A stretch of DNA of 64,000 bases. It comes from Roseateles saccharophilus. Lineage in GTDB: Bacteria > Pseudomonadota > Gammaproteobacteria > Burkholderiales > Burkholderiaceae_C. A program made the position numbers and the translations under genes. Below the pieces are notes generated by a model. It saw only the letters and a list, made by a program, of their open reading frames with translations. It ran no database searches and had not been told where the DNA came from. How positions within the stretch are numbered: the stretch's first letter is position 1; every line of letters starts with the position of its first letter. The stretch spans positions 124,001-188,000 of the forward strand of contig NZ_SMBU01000008.1 in assembly GCF_004342485.1 (NCBI RefSeq). Reading direction: 5' to 3'. Below, piece after piece: positions 54,743-64,000 of the stretch.

Positions 54743-55546
54743 ATGAACCCGATTTCCCGCCTTGCCACCCGCTTCGCCACGCGCCGCACGGCACTGGCCC
54801 TGCTGGCCGCCATGCTGGCCCTCCCCGCCACCTGGGCCGCCGCGGCCGTGCCGGTGCAGGGCTTCAAGGTCGTGCACAGCTACCCGCACGACCCGCAGGC
54901 CTTCACGCAGGGCCTGTTCTTCCACGACGGCTTCCTGTACGAGGGCACCGGCCTGCGCGGGCGCTCCACCATCCGCAAGGTCGAGATCGAGACCGGCCGC
55001 GTCGTGCAGGCCGTGGAACTGCCGCCGGAGTTCTTCGGCGAAGGCATCTCGCAGTGGGGCGACCGCCTGATCGGCATCACCTGGCAGGAGCAGACCGCCT
55101 TCGTGCTGGACCTGAAAAGCTTCAAGCTCTGGCGCAAGTTCAGCTACCCCGGCGAGGGCTGGGGCCTGACGCACAACGACCGCGAGCTGGTCATGAGCGA
55201 CGGCTCGCCCGAGCTGCGCTTCCTCGACCCGCTGACCTTCAAGGAACTGCGCCGCGTGCGCGTGACGGCCGACGGCCAGCCGGTGCACGAGCTCAACGAG
55301 CTGGAGTGGGTCGAGGGCGAGATCTTCGCCAACGTCTGGCAGACCGACCGCATTGCCCGCATCGACCCCAAGACCGGCCGCGTGACGGCCTGGATCGACC
55401 TCGCCGGCATCCTGCCCGACGACCAGCGCCTGAACGCCGACGCCGTGCTCAACGGCATTGCCTACGACCCGAAGAAGAAGCGCCTCTTCGTCACCGGCAA
55501 GCTCTGGCCGAGGCTGTTCGAGATCCAGCTGACCAAGCCGCGCTGA
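54743..55546 (+). CDS. Glutaminyl-peptide cyclotransferase (bacterial/plant type)
   Basis: The 267-residue product has an N-terminal signal peptide (TALALLAAMLALPATWAAAA) and the Glu_cyclase_2 pattern: YPHDPQAFTQGLFFHDGFLY, EGTGLRGRSTIRKVE, LIGITWQEQTAFVLD, NELEWVEGEIFANVW and NGIAYDPKKKRLFVTGKLWP. It is a five-bladed beta-propeller that forms N-terminal pyroglutamate on secreted peptides, acting in the periplasm. It follows the glk fusion by 51 bases with no obvious link, and ends nine bases from the convergent NTF2-like gene. Confidence 0.9.
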   Translation: MNPISRLATRFATRRTALALLAAMLALPATWAAAAVPVQGFKVVHSYPHDPQAFTQGLFFHDGFLYEGTGLRGRSTIRKVEIETGRVVQAVELPPEFFGEGISQWGDRLIGITWQEQTAFVLDLKSFKLWRKFSYPGEGWGLTHNDRELVMSDGSPELRFLDPLTFKELRRVRVTADGQPVHELNELEWVEGEIFANVWQTDRIARIDPKTGRVTAWIDLAGILPDDQRLNADAVLNGIAYDPKKKRLFVTGKLWPRLFEIQLTKPR

Positions 55547-55554
55547 GCGCCCTC

Positions 55555-55998
55555 TCAGGTCCCGAAGTCGAACACGATCTCCCAGCCGCCCGCCGGCTTG
55601 CGCCGCCAGGTCGACTGGAAGCGGCCGATCTGCTGCCCCTCGGGGTCGTGCACCGGTCCCGTGGTGCGTGCCAGATCGCCACTGGGCAGCACAAGGGCCA
55701 GGTCAGGCACCCAGCTGAACGGCGGCCTGGCCACCGTGAGGTAGCCATTCCAGGCCTTCATGACGGCGTCCGGACCGTGCAAGGGCTCCTTGCCCATCCA
55801 GATCGTGTCCGCCGCAAGGAAGCTGCGGAAAGCCGCGATGTCCCGGGCCGCGAATGCTGCGGCGAAGGCAGTCTCGGTGGCCGTTACCTCGGCCACGCGC
55901 ATGGCGATCTCGTCGGCGGACGGCCAACCAGGCCCGCCGACAGCAGGAGCAGCAGCAGGCAACGCGGCAGCGGCCAGCAAGGCGCGGCGGGTGGGCAT
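55555..55998 (-). CDS. NTF2-like (DUF4440/SnoaL-type) protein with signal peptide
   Basis: The 147-residue product starts MPTRRALLAAAALPAAAPAV, a signal peptide, possibly Tat-like. The body fits a SnoaL/DUF4440 fold: EIAMRVAEVTATETAFAAAF, AARDIAAFRSFLAADTIWMG, and the C-terminal strands RFQSTWRRKPAGGWEIVFDF. The role is unknown; such folds serve as ligand-binding or minor enzymatic domains. The ATG at 55998 has AAGGAGA upstream; the frame extends 15 codons further. Confidence 0.75.
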   Translation of the reverse strand: MPTRRALLAAAALPAAAPAVGGPGWPSADEIAMRVAEVTATETAFAAAFAARDIAAFRSFLAADTIWMGKEPLHGPDAVMKAWNGYLTVARPPFSWVPDLALVLPSGDLARTTGPVHDPEGQQIGRFQSTWRRKPAGGWEIVFDFGT

Positions 55999-56061
55999 CG
56001 GCGGTCTCCTTGTGTGCAAGCCCGCCAGCATGCCTCGCGCCACGCCCCGTGTCTCAAGTCA

Positions 56062-57240
<1,179 letters not shown>

Positions 57241-57261
57241 CGTGAGTCTCCTGAATGCATG

Positions 57262-57285
57262 GCGCCCGGCAGGAAGGCCGGGCGC
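57262..57285 (-). promoter_or_regulatory. Perfect 9-bp stem-loop in the gcdH leader
   Basis: GCGCCCGGC and GCCGGGCGC form a perfect stem with a six-base loop, 21 bases before the gcdH ATG and just upstream of its ribosome-binding site. There is no T run, so it is not a standard terminator; it may stabilise or control the leader. Confidence 0.45.
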
Positions 57286-57290
57286 GGATG

Positions 57291-57345
57291 GTCGAAGTAT
57301 TGCGCCGAGGCCCGATTCGTGTCCAATTCAAGAAACGACTTCGAC
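57291..57345. promoter_or_regulatory. Inverted repeat in the gcdH-LysR divergent region
   Basis: GTCGAAGT at 57291-57298 and ACTTCGAC at 57338-57345 are perfect inverted 8-mers, centres 47 bases apart. They fall between the divergent gcdH and LysR genes, as expected for a LysR-type binding region, though the spacing is wider than a single LysR site. Confidence 0.35.
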
Positions 57346-57389
57346 AATTCGCAATGCCTATCGAAACCGCCACCTCGGCCGCCCGTTCG

Positions 57390-58301
57390 ATGGAGTTCCG
57401 CCATCTGCGCTACTTCCTCGCGCTGGCCGAGGAGCTGCACTACGGCCGCGCGGCCCAGCGCCTGGCCATCTCGCAGCCGCCGCTGTCGGTCGCCATCCAG
57501 CAGCTGGAGGCCGGCGTCGGTGCGCGCCTGTTCGACCGCGACAGCAAGGGCGTGCGGCTGACGCCCGCGGGCGCCGCCTTCCGCACCAGCGCCCAGGCCC
57601 TGCTGGAGCGCGCCGAGGACGCCTGCGCACAGGCCCGCGAGGTGCAGGCCGGCGAGGTGGGGCGCCTCCGCCTGGGCTTTGTCGGCTCGACGCTGTACAG
57701 CGGCCTGTCGGGCTGGCTGCAGGCCTTCCAGGCCAGCCACCCCAAGGTCGAGGTCGTCGTCATCGAGCTGAACTCGCAGGACCAGATCGACGCGCTGCTC
57801 CAGGAGGAGCTGGACCTCGGCCTCGTCCACACCGACCGCCTGCCGCCTGCGCTGGCGGCCCGGCCGCTCTACAGCGAACCCTTCCTCGCCTGCCTGCCGG
57901 CCAGCCACCCGCTGGCGGCGCTGGCCGAGATTGCGCTCGCGGCGCTGAGCGACCAGCCCTTCATCCTGTTCTCCCGCAAGGGCTCGCCCGACTACCACGC
58001 CCGCATCGTCGAGATCTGCCGCCGACACGGCTTCTTCAACCCGCGGCTGCAGCACGAGGGCCGGCACTGGCTGTCCGTCGTGTCGCTGGTGTCCCAGGGC
58101 CTGGGCGTCAGCATCGTGCCGGCGGCCTTCCAGCGCGCGGGTGTGCAGGGGGCGGTGTTCAGGCCCCTGGCCGAGGCGATCGAGGGGTCGGCCGTGTTCG
58201 CGGCCTGGCGCAAGGACTCGGCGGGGGTGCTGAGGGAGAAGTTCCTGGCCGCGATGCCCGGGCCAACCGCTGACAGGCCGCCGGGCCTTGCCAATATGTA
58301 G
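57390..58301 (+). CDS. LysR family transcriptional regulator
   Basis: The 303-residue regulator begins MEFRHLRYFLALAEELHYGR and has the LysR winged helix-turn-helix (RAAQRLAISQPPLSVAIQQL, ARLFDRDSKGVRLTPAGAAF), then a periplasmic-binding-like effector domain (GRLRLGFVGSTLYSGL, QGLGVSIVPAAFQ). The ATG at 57390 gives the family's standard start; one at 57354 would add 12 residues. Divergence from gcdH with 149 bases between suggests it controls gcdH. Effector unknown. Confidence 0.92.
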   Translation: MEFRHLRYFLALAEELHYGRAAQRLAISQPPLSVAIQQLEAGVGARLFDRDSKGVRLTPAGAAFRTSAQALLERAEDACAQAREVQAGEVGRLRLGFVGSTLYSGLSGWLQAFQASHPKVEVVVIELNSQDQIDALLQEELDLGLVHTDRLPPALAARPLYSEPFLACLPASHPLAALAEIALAALSDQPFILFSRKGSPDYHARIVEICRRHGFFNPRLQHEGRHWLSVVSLVSQGLGVSIVPAAFQRAGVQGAVFRPLAEAIEGSAVFAAWRKDSAGVLREKFLAAMPGPTADRPPGLANM

Positions 58302-58425
58302 TTTCCACATCGCGCCGACGATCTCCCGGCTCCTGCTGCGTGCTTGAATGGCGCTCCCGCGGGCAGGCCGTCCGGAGCAGCACTGAAGAGCCCGCCGCAT
58401 CCAGGGGCCACTCGGAGACAGAACC

Positions 58426-59547
58426 ATGACCTCATTTCGGCAGCTCGCCAGCCGCCTGCTGATCACCGCCCTCGCGGCAACCGGCCTGGCGAACACCGCC
58501 CGGGGCGACATCACCATCGGCCAGACCGCCGGCTTCACCGGCACCGTCGCGGCCAGCGTGAAGGAGGCGACCCAGGGCGCCAGGATGTACTTCGACGCGG
58601 TGAACGCGGGCGGCGGCATCAACGGCCAGAAGATCACGCTGGTGTCGCTGGACGACAAGTTCGACGCCAAGCTCGCCGCGGCCAATGCGAAGACGCTGAT
58701 CGACCAGGGCGTGATCTCGCTCTTCCTGTTGCGCGGCACGCCGCTGACTCAGGCCGTCATGCCGCTGCTGACCGAATACAAGGTCCCGCTGGTGGCGCCG
58801 TCCACCGGCGCGATGCTGCTGCACAAGCCGGTGCACCCCTGGCTGTTCAACGTGCGCGCCACCTACCAGCGCGAGGCGGAGCGGGCCATCGAGCACCTGA
58901 GCCTGATCGGCGTGGATCGCATCGCCATCGTGCAGGTGGACGACAGCTTCGGCGACGACGCCGTGCAGGGCGCGCATGCCGGCCTCGCCAAGGTCAACAA
59001 GACGGCCGTGGCCCACGAAAAGTACGACCGCGCCAGGCCCGATTTCGGCCCCATCGTGCCCAGGCTGCTGGCTCAACAGCCGCAGGCGGTGCTGTTCATC
59101 GGCTCGGGCACGGCCATCGTGCAGGGCATGAAGGCCGTGCGGGCCGCGGGCTCGAAGGCGCAGCTGGTGACCCTGTCGAACAATGCCACGGCCGGCTTCG
59201 TGAAGGACCTGGGCGACATCGCCTACGGCGTCATCGTCAGCCAGGTCTTCCCCTACGAGCGCTCGATCGCCAAGCCCATCATCAAGGAGGCGCTCGAAGC
59301 GGCCCGCAAGGCCGGCGCCGAGCTGACGCCGACGGTCGTGGAGGGCTATGTGTCGGCCAAGGTGCTGGTGGAGGGCCTGAAGCGGGCCGGCCCCAAGCCC
59401 ACGCGCGACGGCCTGCGCAAGGCGCTCGAGGGCATGAGCCACTACGACGTCGGCGGCATCGAACTGGGCTACGGCCCAACCGACCACACCGGCCTGGAAT
59501 ACGTGGACCTGTCCATCGTCGACCAGGCCGGCAAGTTCCGGCGCTGA
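58426..59547 (+). CDS. Branched-chain-amino-acid-type ABC substrate-binding protein
   Basis: The 373-residue product has a signal peptide (SRLLITALAATGLANTARGD) and the Peripla_BP_6 pattern: ITIGQTAGFTGTVAASVKEA, ARMYFDAVNAGGGINGQKIT, LVSLDDKFD and VPLVAPSTGAMLLHKPVHPW. It binds a small ligand, often an amino acid or aromatic acid, in the periplasm. No Liv-type permease or ATPase adjoins, so it is an orphan here. It lies 124 bases after the LysR gene and 90 before kynB; a link to aromatic acids is conjecture. Confidence 0.85.
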   Translation: MTSFRQLASRLLITALAATGLANTARGDITIGQTAGFTGTVAASVKEATQGARMYFDAVNAGGGINGQKITLVSLDDKFDAKLAAANAKTLIDQGVISLFLLRGTPLTQAVMPLLTEYKVPLVAPSTGAMLLHKPVHPWLFNVRATYQREAERAIEHLSLIGVDRIAIVQVDDSFGDDAVQGAHAGLAKVNKTAVAHEKYDRARPDFGPIVPRLLAQQPQAVLFIGSGTAIVQGMKAVRAAGSKAQLVTLSNNATAGFVKDLGDIAYGVIVSQVFPYERSIAKPIIKEALEAARKAGAELTPTVVEGYVSAKVLVEGLKRAGPKPTRDGLRKALEGMSHYDVGGIELGYGPTDHTGLEYVDLSIVDQAGKFRR

Positions 59548-59636
59548 ATCCGCCGTGCAGTTCCTTGGGAGTCCGGCGCGGCGTGAGTTGACAGGCAGTT
59601 GGAATTAACCGACACCACGAGGGTCCTGGCAAAGCT

Positions 59637-60293
59637 ATGGTGCCGCCCGCCATGCCTTCCAACCCTTCCCCACGCCTGTGGGACATCTCGCCCGTCGTGG
59701 CTCCCGACGCGCCCATCTTCCCGGGCGACGAGCCCTACAGCCTACGCTGGACGGCGCGGCTCGCGCCCGGCTGCCCGGTCAACCTGAGCGCCGTCACGAT
59801 GTCCCCCCACGTCGGCGCGCATGCCGACGCGCCGCTGCACTATGCCAACGGCGCACCGGCGATTGCCGACGTGCCGCTGGACACCTATCTCGGCCGCTGC
59901 CGCGTGATCCACGCCATCGGCGCCGCGCCGCTGATCACCGTCGAGCACCTTCAGCATGCCGGGCACGACCTGCCCCCGCGCGTGCTGGTGCGCTGCTGCG
60001 AACGCGCAGACACGGTCTGGAACCCCGCCTTCACGGCCTACGCGCCCGAGGCCGTCGACTGGCTGGCCGCGCACGGCGTGAAGCTGATCGGCATCGACAC
60101 GCCGAGCGTGGACCCGGCGGATTCGAAAGTGCTGGACAGCCACCAGCAGTTGCGCCGCCACGACCTGCGCGTGCTGGAGAACCTCGTGCTCGACGACGTG
60201 CCCGAGGGTGACTATGAATTGATCGCCCTGCCACTCAAACTCCAAGGCGCCTGCGCTTCTCCCGTGCGCGCCGTTCTGAGGGAATTGAAATGA
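59637..60293 (+). CDS. kynB: Arylformamidase (kynurenine formamidase)
   Basis: The 218-residue cyclase-family hydrolase shows [20 protein letters not shown], then [17 protein letters not shown] with the metal-binding His/Asp residues, [17 protein letters not shown], and a C-terminal [16 protein letters not shown]. It hydrolyses N-formylkynurenine to kynurenine. Starts at 59637 or 59652 are both possible. The stop overlaps kynU by four bases. Confidence 0.93.
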   Translation: MVPPAMPSNPSPRLWDISPVVAPDAPIFPGDEPYSLRWTARLAPGCPVNLSAVTMSPHVGAHADAPLHYANGAPAIADVPLDTYLGRCRVIHAIGAAPLITVEHLQHAGHDLPPRVLVRCCERADTVWNPAFTAYAPEAVDWLAAHGVKLIGIDTPSVDPADSKVLDSHQQLRRHDLRVLENLVLDDVPEGDYELIALPLKLQGACASPVRAVLRELK

Positions 60294-61543
60294 ATCTCGA
60301 CGATGCAAACCGGCTCGACGCCGCCGACCCGCTGCGCAGCCTGCGCGAGCTGTTCACGCTGCCCGAGGGCGTGACCTATCTGGACGGCAATTCGCTGGGG
60401 GCCTTGCCCAAGGCGACGCCGCCCCGCATCGCCAAGGCGGTGGAAGTGGAATGGGGCCAGGGCCTCATCAAGAGCTGGAACACGGCCGGCTGGATCGACC
60501 TGCCGCAGCGCCTGGGCGACCGGCTGGCGCCCTGGCTGGGCGCGCGCCCGGGCGAGGTGCTGGTGGCGGACTCGACCTCGGTCAACCTCTACAAGGTGCT
60601 GCACGCCGCGCTGCAGCTGCAGCAGGGCCAGCGCCGCGTGGTGGTGAGCGAGCGCAGCAACTTCCCGACCGACAACTACATCGCGCAGAGCGTGGTGCGG
60701 GCCCACGGCGGCGAGCTGATCCTGGTGGAGACGCCGGAGGACATCCCGCCGCTGCTCGACGAACGCTGCGCCGTGCTGATGCTGACGCATGTGAACTACC
60801 GCAGCGGCCGCATGCACGACATGGCGCTGCTGACGCGCTGGGCCCACCAGGCCGGCGCATTGGCCGTCTGGGACCTGGCGCACAGCGCTGGCGCCGTGCC
60901 CATCGACCTGCTGGGCGCGGCGGCGGACTTCGCCATCGGCTGCGGCTACAAATACCTGAACGGCGGCCCCGGCGCGCCGTCCTTCGTGTGGATGCACCCG
61001 CGCCACGCGGGCCAGGTCTGGCAGCCGCTGACGGGCTGGCTGGGACACGCCAACCCCTTCGATTTCGACAGCGAATACCAGCCCGCGCCGGGCATCCAGC
61101 AGTACCAGTGCGGCACGCCGGCCGTGCTGGCCATGACGGGACTGGAAACGGCGCTGGACGTGTTCGACGCGGCGCAGAAGCTCGGCGGCATCAAGGCGCT
61201 GCGCAACAAGTCGCTGGCGCTGACCGAGGCCTTCATCGGCGCGGTGGAGGAGCGCGTGCCGGGCGCCGTCATCGCGACGCCGCGCGACGCGGCCATGCGC
61301 GGCTCGCAGGTGTCCTTCGGCCTGCCACGCGGCACCGACGGCTATGCGGTGATGCAGGCACTGATCGCGCGCGGCGTCATCGGCGACTTCCGCGCCGGCG
61401 ACCCCGAGCTGCTGCGCTTCGGCTTCGCGCCGCTCTACAACGGCTTTGCCGACGTGGTGCGCGCGGCGGACGCGATCGCCGACATCGTCACCACGAAGTC
61501 CTGGGATGCGCCCGAATTCACCAGCCGCTCAAAAGTGACTTGA
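60290..61543 (+). CDS. kynU: Kynureninase
   Basis: The 417-residue PLP enzyme has [20 protein letters not shown] near the N terminus, [40 protein letters not shown], and the PLP lysine in [19 protein letters not shown]. It cleaves kynurenine to anthranilate and alanine. It overlaps kynB by four bases and lies three bases before kynA. Confidence 0.96.
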   Translation: MNLDDANRLDAADPLRSLRELFTLPEGVTYLDGNSLGALPKATPPRIAKAVEVEWGQGLIKSWNTAGWIDLPQRLGDRLAPWLGARPGEVLVADSTSVNLYKVLHAALQLQQGQRRVVVSERSNFPTDNYIAQSVVRAHGGELILVETPEDIPPLLDERCAVLMLTHVNYRSGRMHDMALLTRWAHQAGALAVWDLAHSAGAVPIDLLGAAADFAIGCGYKYLNGGPGAPSFVWMHPRHAGQVWQPLTGWLGHANPFDFDSEYQPAPGIQQYQCGTPAVLAMTGLETALDVFDAAQKLGGIKALRNKSLALTEAFIGAVEERVPGAVIATPRDAAMRGSQVSFGLPRGTDGYAVMQALIARGVIGDFRAGDPELLRFGFAPLYNGFADVVRAADAIADIVTTKSWDAPEFTSRSKVT

Positions 61544-61546
61544 CCC

Positions 61547-62374
61547 ATGACAACCATTGAACATCACGGCGCCCAGCTCGATTTCTCCAAGGACATGAGC
61601 TACGGCGACTACCTGCAGCTCGACGCCATCCTGAACGCGCAGAAGCCGCTGTCGCCCGACCACAACGAGATGCTCTTCATCGTGCAGCACCAGACCTCGG
61701 AGCTGTGGATGAAGCTGATGCTGCACGAGCTGCATGCGGCGGTGGTCAACGTGGCGGCCGACCGGCTGCCCGAAGCCTTCAAGATGCTGGCCCGGGTGTC
61801 GCGCATCATGGAGCAGCTCGTGCACGCCTGGGACGTGCTGGCCACGATGACGCCGCCCGAATACAGCGCCATCCGCCCCTACCTGGCCAGGAGCAGCGGC
61901 TTCCAGAGCGCGCAGTACCGGCGCATCGAGTTCATGCTGGGCAACAAGAACGCCGCCATGCTCAAGCCCCACGAGCACCGGCCCGACCTGCTGGCCCAGG
62001 TGCAGGCCGCCTTCGAAGCGCCGTCGCTCTACGACGAGGTGCTGAAGCTGATGGCCCGCCGCGGCATCGCCGTGCCGGCCGCGCGGCTGCAGCGCGACTG
62101 GACCGAACCCTATGGCGCCGACGAGGGCGTGAAGCAGGCCTGGCTGACCGTCTACCGCGCGCCGCAGGAGCACTGGGACCTCTACCAGATGGGCGAGGAA
62201 CTTGTGGACCTGGAGGACGCCTTCCGGCTCTGGCGCTTCCGCCACGTCACGACGGTGGAGCGCGTCATCGGCTTCAAGCGCGGCACGGGCGGCACCGGCG
62301 GCGTCAGCTATCTGCGCAAGATGCTGGACGTTGTGCTGTTCCCCGAGCTGTGGGCGCTGCGCACCGAACTGTAG
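61547..62374 (+). CDS. kynA: Tryptophan 2,3-dioxygenase
   Basis: The 275-residue heme enzyme has [60 protein letters not shown] with the heme-ligand His, and [20 protein letters not shown]. It opens the indole ring of tryptophan to N-formylkynurenine. The three genes kynB-kynU-kynA form the whole tryptophan-to-anthranilate path. Confidence 0.97.
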   Translation: MTTIEHHGAQLDFSKDMSYGDYLQLDAILNAQKPLSPDHNEMLFIVQHQTSELWMKLMLHELHAAVVNVAADRLPEAFKMLARVSRIMEQLVHAWDVLATMTPPEYSAIRPYLARSSGFQSAQYRRIEFMLGNKNAAMLKPHEHRPDLLAQVQAAFEAPSLYDEVLKLMARRGIAVPAARLQRDWTEPYGADEGVKQAWLTVYRAPQEHWDLYQMGEELVDLEDAFRLWRFRHVTTVERVIGFKRGTGGTGGVSYLRKMLDVVLFPELWALRTEL

Positions 62375-62470
62375 GGAGCGGTTGTTTGCGCTGTCGATGA
62401 CCTGGGTCAAGGCGGCGCCGATCGGTTGGGCCTAGTCTGCGGCGCTTCTGCTCCGTCAACCTGGCCGCCG

Positions 62471-63679
62471 ATGAACCCCTTCCCGCACATCTCCCAAGAA
62501 CTCGGCGCGCTGCTGGCGCGCTCCGGCCTGAAGCCGCTGCAACTGGGCGGGCGTGAGCTGCTGCCCGTCGTGCAGGGCGGCATGGGTGTGGGCGTCAGCG
62601 CCCAGCGCCTGGCCGGGGCCGTGGCCGCCGATGGCGGCATGGGCACGATCAGCTCGGTGGACCTGCGCCGCCTGCACCCCGACCTGATGGAAGCCACCGA
62701 AGGCTGCAACGCCGGCGAGGAGGCCAAGCGCCGCATCAACGAGGCCAACCTGACCGCGCTGGACCGGGAAATTGCCGGCGCCCGCGAGCGCTCGCAGGGC
62801 CGCGGCCTGGTGGCGCTGAACGTGATGCGCGCCGTCAGCGAGTACGCGACCTCGGTCCGGCGCGCGCTGGCCGCGGGGGTGGACGCCGTCGTCGTCGGCG
62901 CCGGCCTGCCGCTGGATCTGCCCGACCTGGCCCAGGACCATCCCAGCGCCCTGCTCATCCCCATCCTCAGCGATGCGCGCGGCGTGCAGCTCATCGTTAA
63001 GAAGTGGGAGCGCAAGAAGCGCCTGCCCGACGCCATCGTCATCGAGCACCCGCGCCTGGCCGGCGGCCACCTGGGCGCAGCCCGCATCGCCGACCTGGAC
63101 GACCGCCGCTTCGATTTCGACCAGGTGCTGCCCGCCTGCAAGGAGTTCTTCCGCAAGGCCGGCCTGGAGCGCGACATCCCGCTGATCGCGGCCGGTGGCG
63201 TGCGCAGCTTCGAGGACATCCAGCGCCTGCAGGCCCTGGGCGCCGATGCGGTGCAGCTCGGCACGCCCTTCGCCGTGACGACCGAGGGCGATGCCGACCC
63301 CGAGTTCAAGCGCGTGCTGGCCGAGGCGCGCGATGAGGACATGGTCGAGTTCACCAGCGTCGCCGGCCTGCCGGCGCGCGCGGTGGGCACGCCCTGGCTC
63401 AAGACCTATCTGCGGCTGGAGGAGAAGCTGCAGTCCGTCGCCCAGGTCAAGCAGCGCTGCACCAAGGCCTTCGACTGCCTGGCCCAGTGCGGCCTGCGCG
63501 ACGGCCTGAAGGATTGGGGCCAGTTCTGCATCGACAACCAGCTCGCCGCCGCGCTGCGTGGCGACCTGAAGAAGGGCCTGTTCTTCCGCGGCAGCGGCAC
63601 CCTGCCCTTCGGCAGCCAGATCCGCAGCGTGCGCGAGCTGATGGAGAGGCTGCTGACGCCGGCCCCCGCGCTGGCCTGA
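62471..63679 (+). CDS. Nitronate monooxygenase family flavoprotein
   Basis: The 402-residue protein shows VVQGGMGVGVSAQRLAGAVA, LVALNVMRAVSEYA, AVVVGAGLPLDLPDL, HPRLAGGHLG, PLIAAGGVRSFEDI and GADAVQLGTPFAVTTEG, the FMN-binding TIM-barrel pattern of nitronate monooxygenase/2-nitropropane dioxygenase enzymes. The C-terminal part with KQRCTKAFDCLAQCG is longer than in small family members. The substrate may be a nitronate or an unrelated one. The start at 62471 is chosen over a frame extended by 15 codons. Confidence 0.85.
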   Translation: MNPFPHISQELGALLARSGLKPLQLGGRELLPVVQGGMGVGVSAQRLAGAVAADGGMGTISSVDLRRLHPDLMEATEGCNAGEEAKRRINEANLTALDREIAGARERSQGRGLVALNVMRAVSEYATSVRRALAAGVDAVVVGAGLPLDLPDLAQDHPSALLIPILSDARGVQLIVKKWERKKRLPDAIVIEHPRLAGGHLGAARIADLDDRRFDFDQVLPACKEFFRKAGLERDIPLIAAGGVRSFEDIQRLQALGADAVQLGTPFAVTTEGDADPEFKRVLAEARDEDMVEFTSVAGLPARAVGTPWLKTYLRLEEKLQSVAQVKQRCTKAFDCLAQCGLRDGLKDWGQFCIDNQLAAALRGDLKKGLFFRGSGTLPFGSQIRSVRELMERLLTPAPALA

Positions 63680-63755
63680 ACCCGCCCCCTGCCGAACGGC
63701 AGGGCCGGGCCGGCAAAACTAAACTCCTGGCTTCACCTCAGAAAAGGTCCTGGCC

Positions 63756-64000
63756 ATGGACACCCGCACCTCCGAAACCCGCCTGCGCATCGAGCGCATG
63801 CGCGACGCACTGATCTCCCAGGGCCTGCACGCCGTGCTCGTGCCCTCCAGCGACCCCCATCTTTCCGAATACCTGCCCGGCCGCTGGCAGGGCCGCGAAT
63901 GGCTGTCGGGCTTCACCGGCTCGGTGGGCAGCCTGGTCGTCACGCGCGAGCGCGCCGCGCTGTTCGCCGACAGCCGCTACTGGTCCCAGGCCGAGGCCGA
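63756..64000 (+). CDS. Aminopeptidase P family protein, N-terminal fragment
   Basis: The gene runs off the window. The visible 81 residues (MDTRTSETRLRIERMRDALI, HAVLVPSSDPHLSEYLP, WLSGFTGSVGSLVVTRERAA, LFADSRYWSQAEAE) are the creatinase N domain of Xaa-Pro aminopeptidases. The metal-binding catalytic domain lies beyond the edge. Confidence 0.85.
   Translation, partial: MDTRTSETRLRIERMRDALISQGLHAVLVPSSDPHLSEYLPGRWQGREWLSGFTGSVGSLVVTRERAALFADSRYWSQAEA

Noticed and set aside
58297-58309. TGTAGTTTCCACA, a possible HexR-like site after the LysR gene
   Set aside because: Only the left half matches; the right arm lacks CTACA and the gene context is not sugar-related.
59587-59615. TTGACA as the -35 of the kyn operon promoter
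   Set aside because: The -35 is perfect but no acceptable -10 lies 16-18 bases downstream (GACACC).
63687-63704. CCCTGCC/GGCAGGG hairpin after the nitronate monooxygenase gene as a terminator
   Set aside because: The stem is good but no T run follows, so it was not listed as a terminator.

Overview
The window is very GC-rich with tightly packed genes. Gene content (rpsT beside murJ, a DUF3579-argD-argF group, a glucokinase/RpiR fusion, a PEP-CTERM protein, a kynBUA operon) points to a betaproteobacterium of the order Burkholderiales, most like the Roseateles/Pelomonas/Mitsuaria group. The taxonomic call is an inference from gene content and style; no search was run.

Layout. 1-7.6 kb is housekeeping: AI-2E transporter (cut), SirB1-like protein, murJ, rpsT, a hydrolase, DUF3579, argD, argF, a metallophosphoesterase. 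7.6-12.8 kb holds a Ser/Thr kinase-UspA fusion, a chromate-resistance operon (chrB, a superoxide dismutase-rhodanese fusion, chrA), an orphan ATP-synthase c-subunit-like gene and a small cysteine-cluster protein. 12.8-14 kb is a transglutaminase/TPR lipoprotein.

14-55 kb is mainly a starch/maltodextrin/glycogen utilisation region: two tandem pullulanases, an alpha-amylase and a SusA-like neopullulanase, a PEP-CTERM protein, the operon glgP-glgB-glgX-malQ, a divergent operon malK-malE-malF-malG-amylase-aldo/keto reductase, three less obviously related genes, another GH13 amylase with a small GH32-C-like protein, a DUF6445 protein, a lipoprotein, a tryptophan-halogenase-like flavoprotein, a large TonB-dependent receptor, and two glucokinases facing away from each other, one fused to an RpiR-type regulator. 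The parts make an outside-in pathway: polymer cleavage outside or in the periplasm, outer-membrane uptake by the TonB receptor, inner-membrane uptake by MalEFGK, cytoplasmic processing by MalQ/GlgP/GlgX, and phosphorylation of glucose by Glk.

The strongest unifying signal is a family of imperfect 15-bp palindromes (TGTAG-N5-CTACA type) in front of pul1, pul2, the amylase operon, glgP, malK, the TonB receptor, glk and the glk-regulator fusion. The shape fits the RpiR-family regulator HexR, and the fusion gene carries an RpiR domain. I infer one local HexR-type regulon covering the starch pathway and its own gene.

55-64 kb: glutaminyl cyclase, an NTF2-like protein, gcdH with a divergent LysR regulator, an ABC substrate-binding protein, the tryptophan-to-anthranilate operon kynB-kynU-kynA, a nitronate monooxygenase-like flavoprotein and the start of an aminopeptidase P. 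I saw no tRNA, rRNA, CRISPR array, insertion sequence or prophage.
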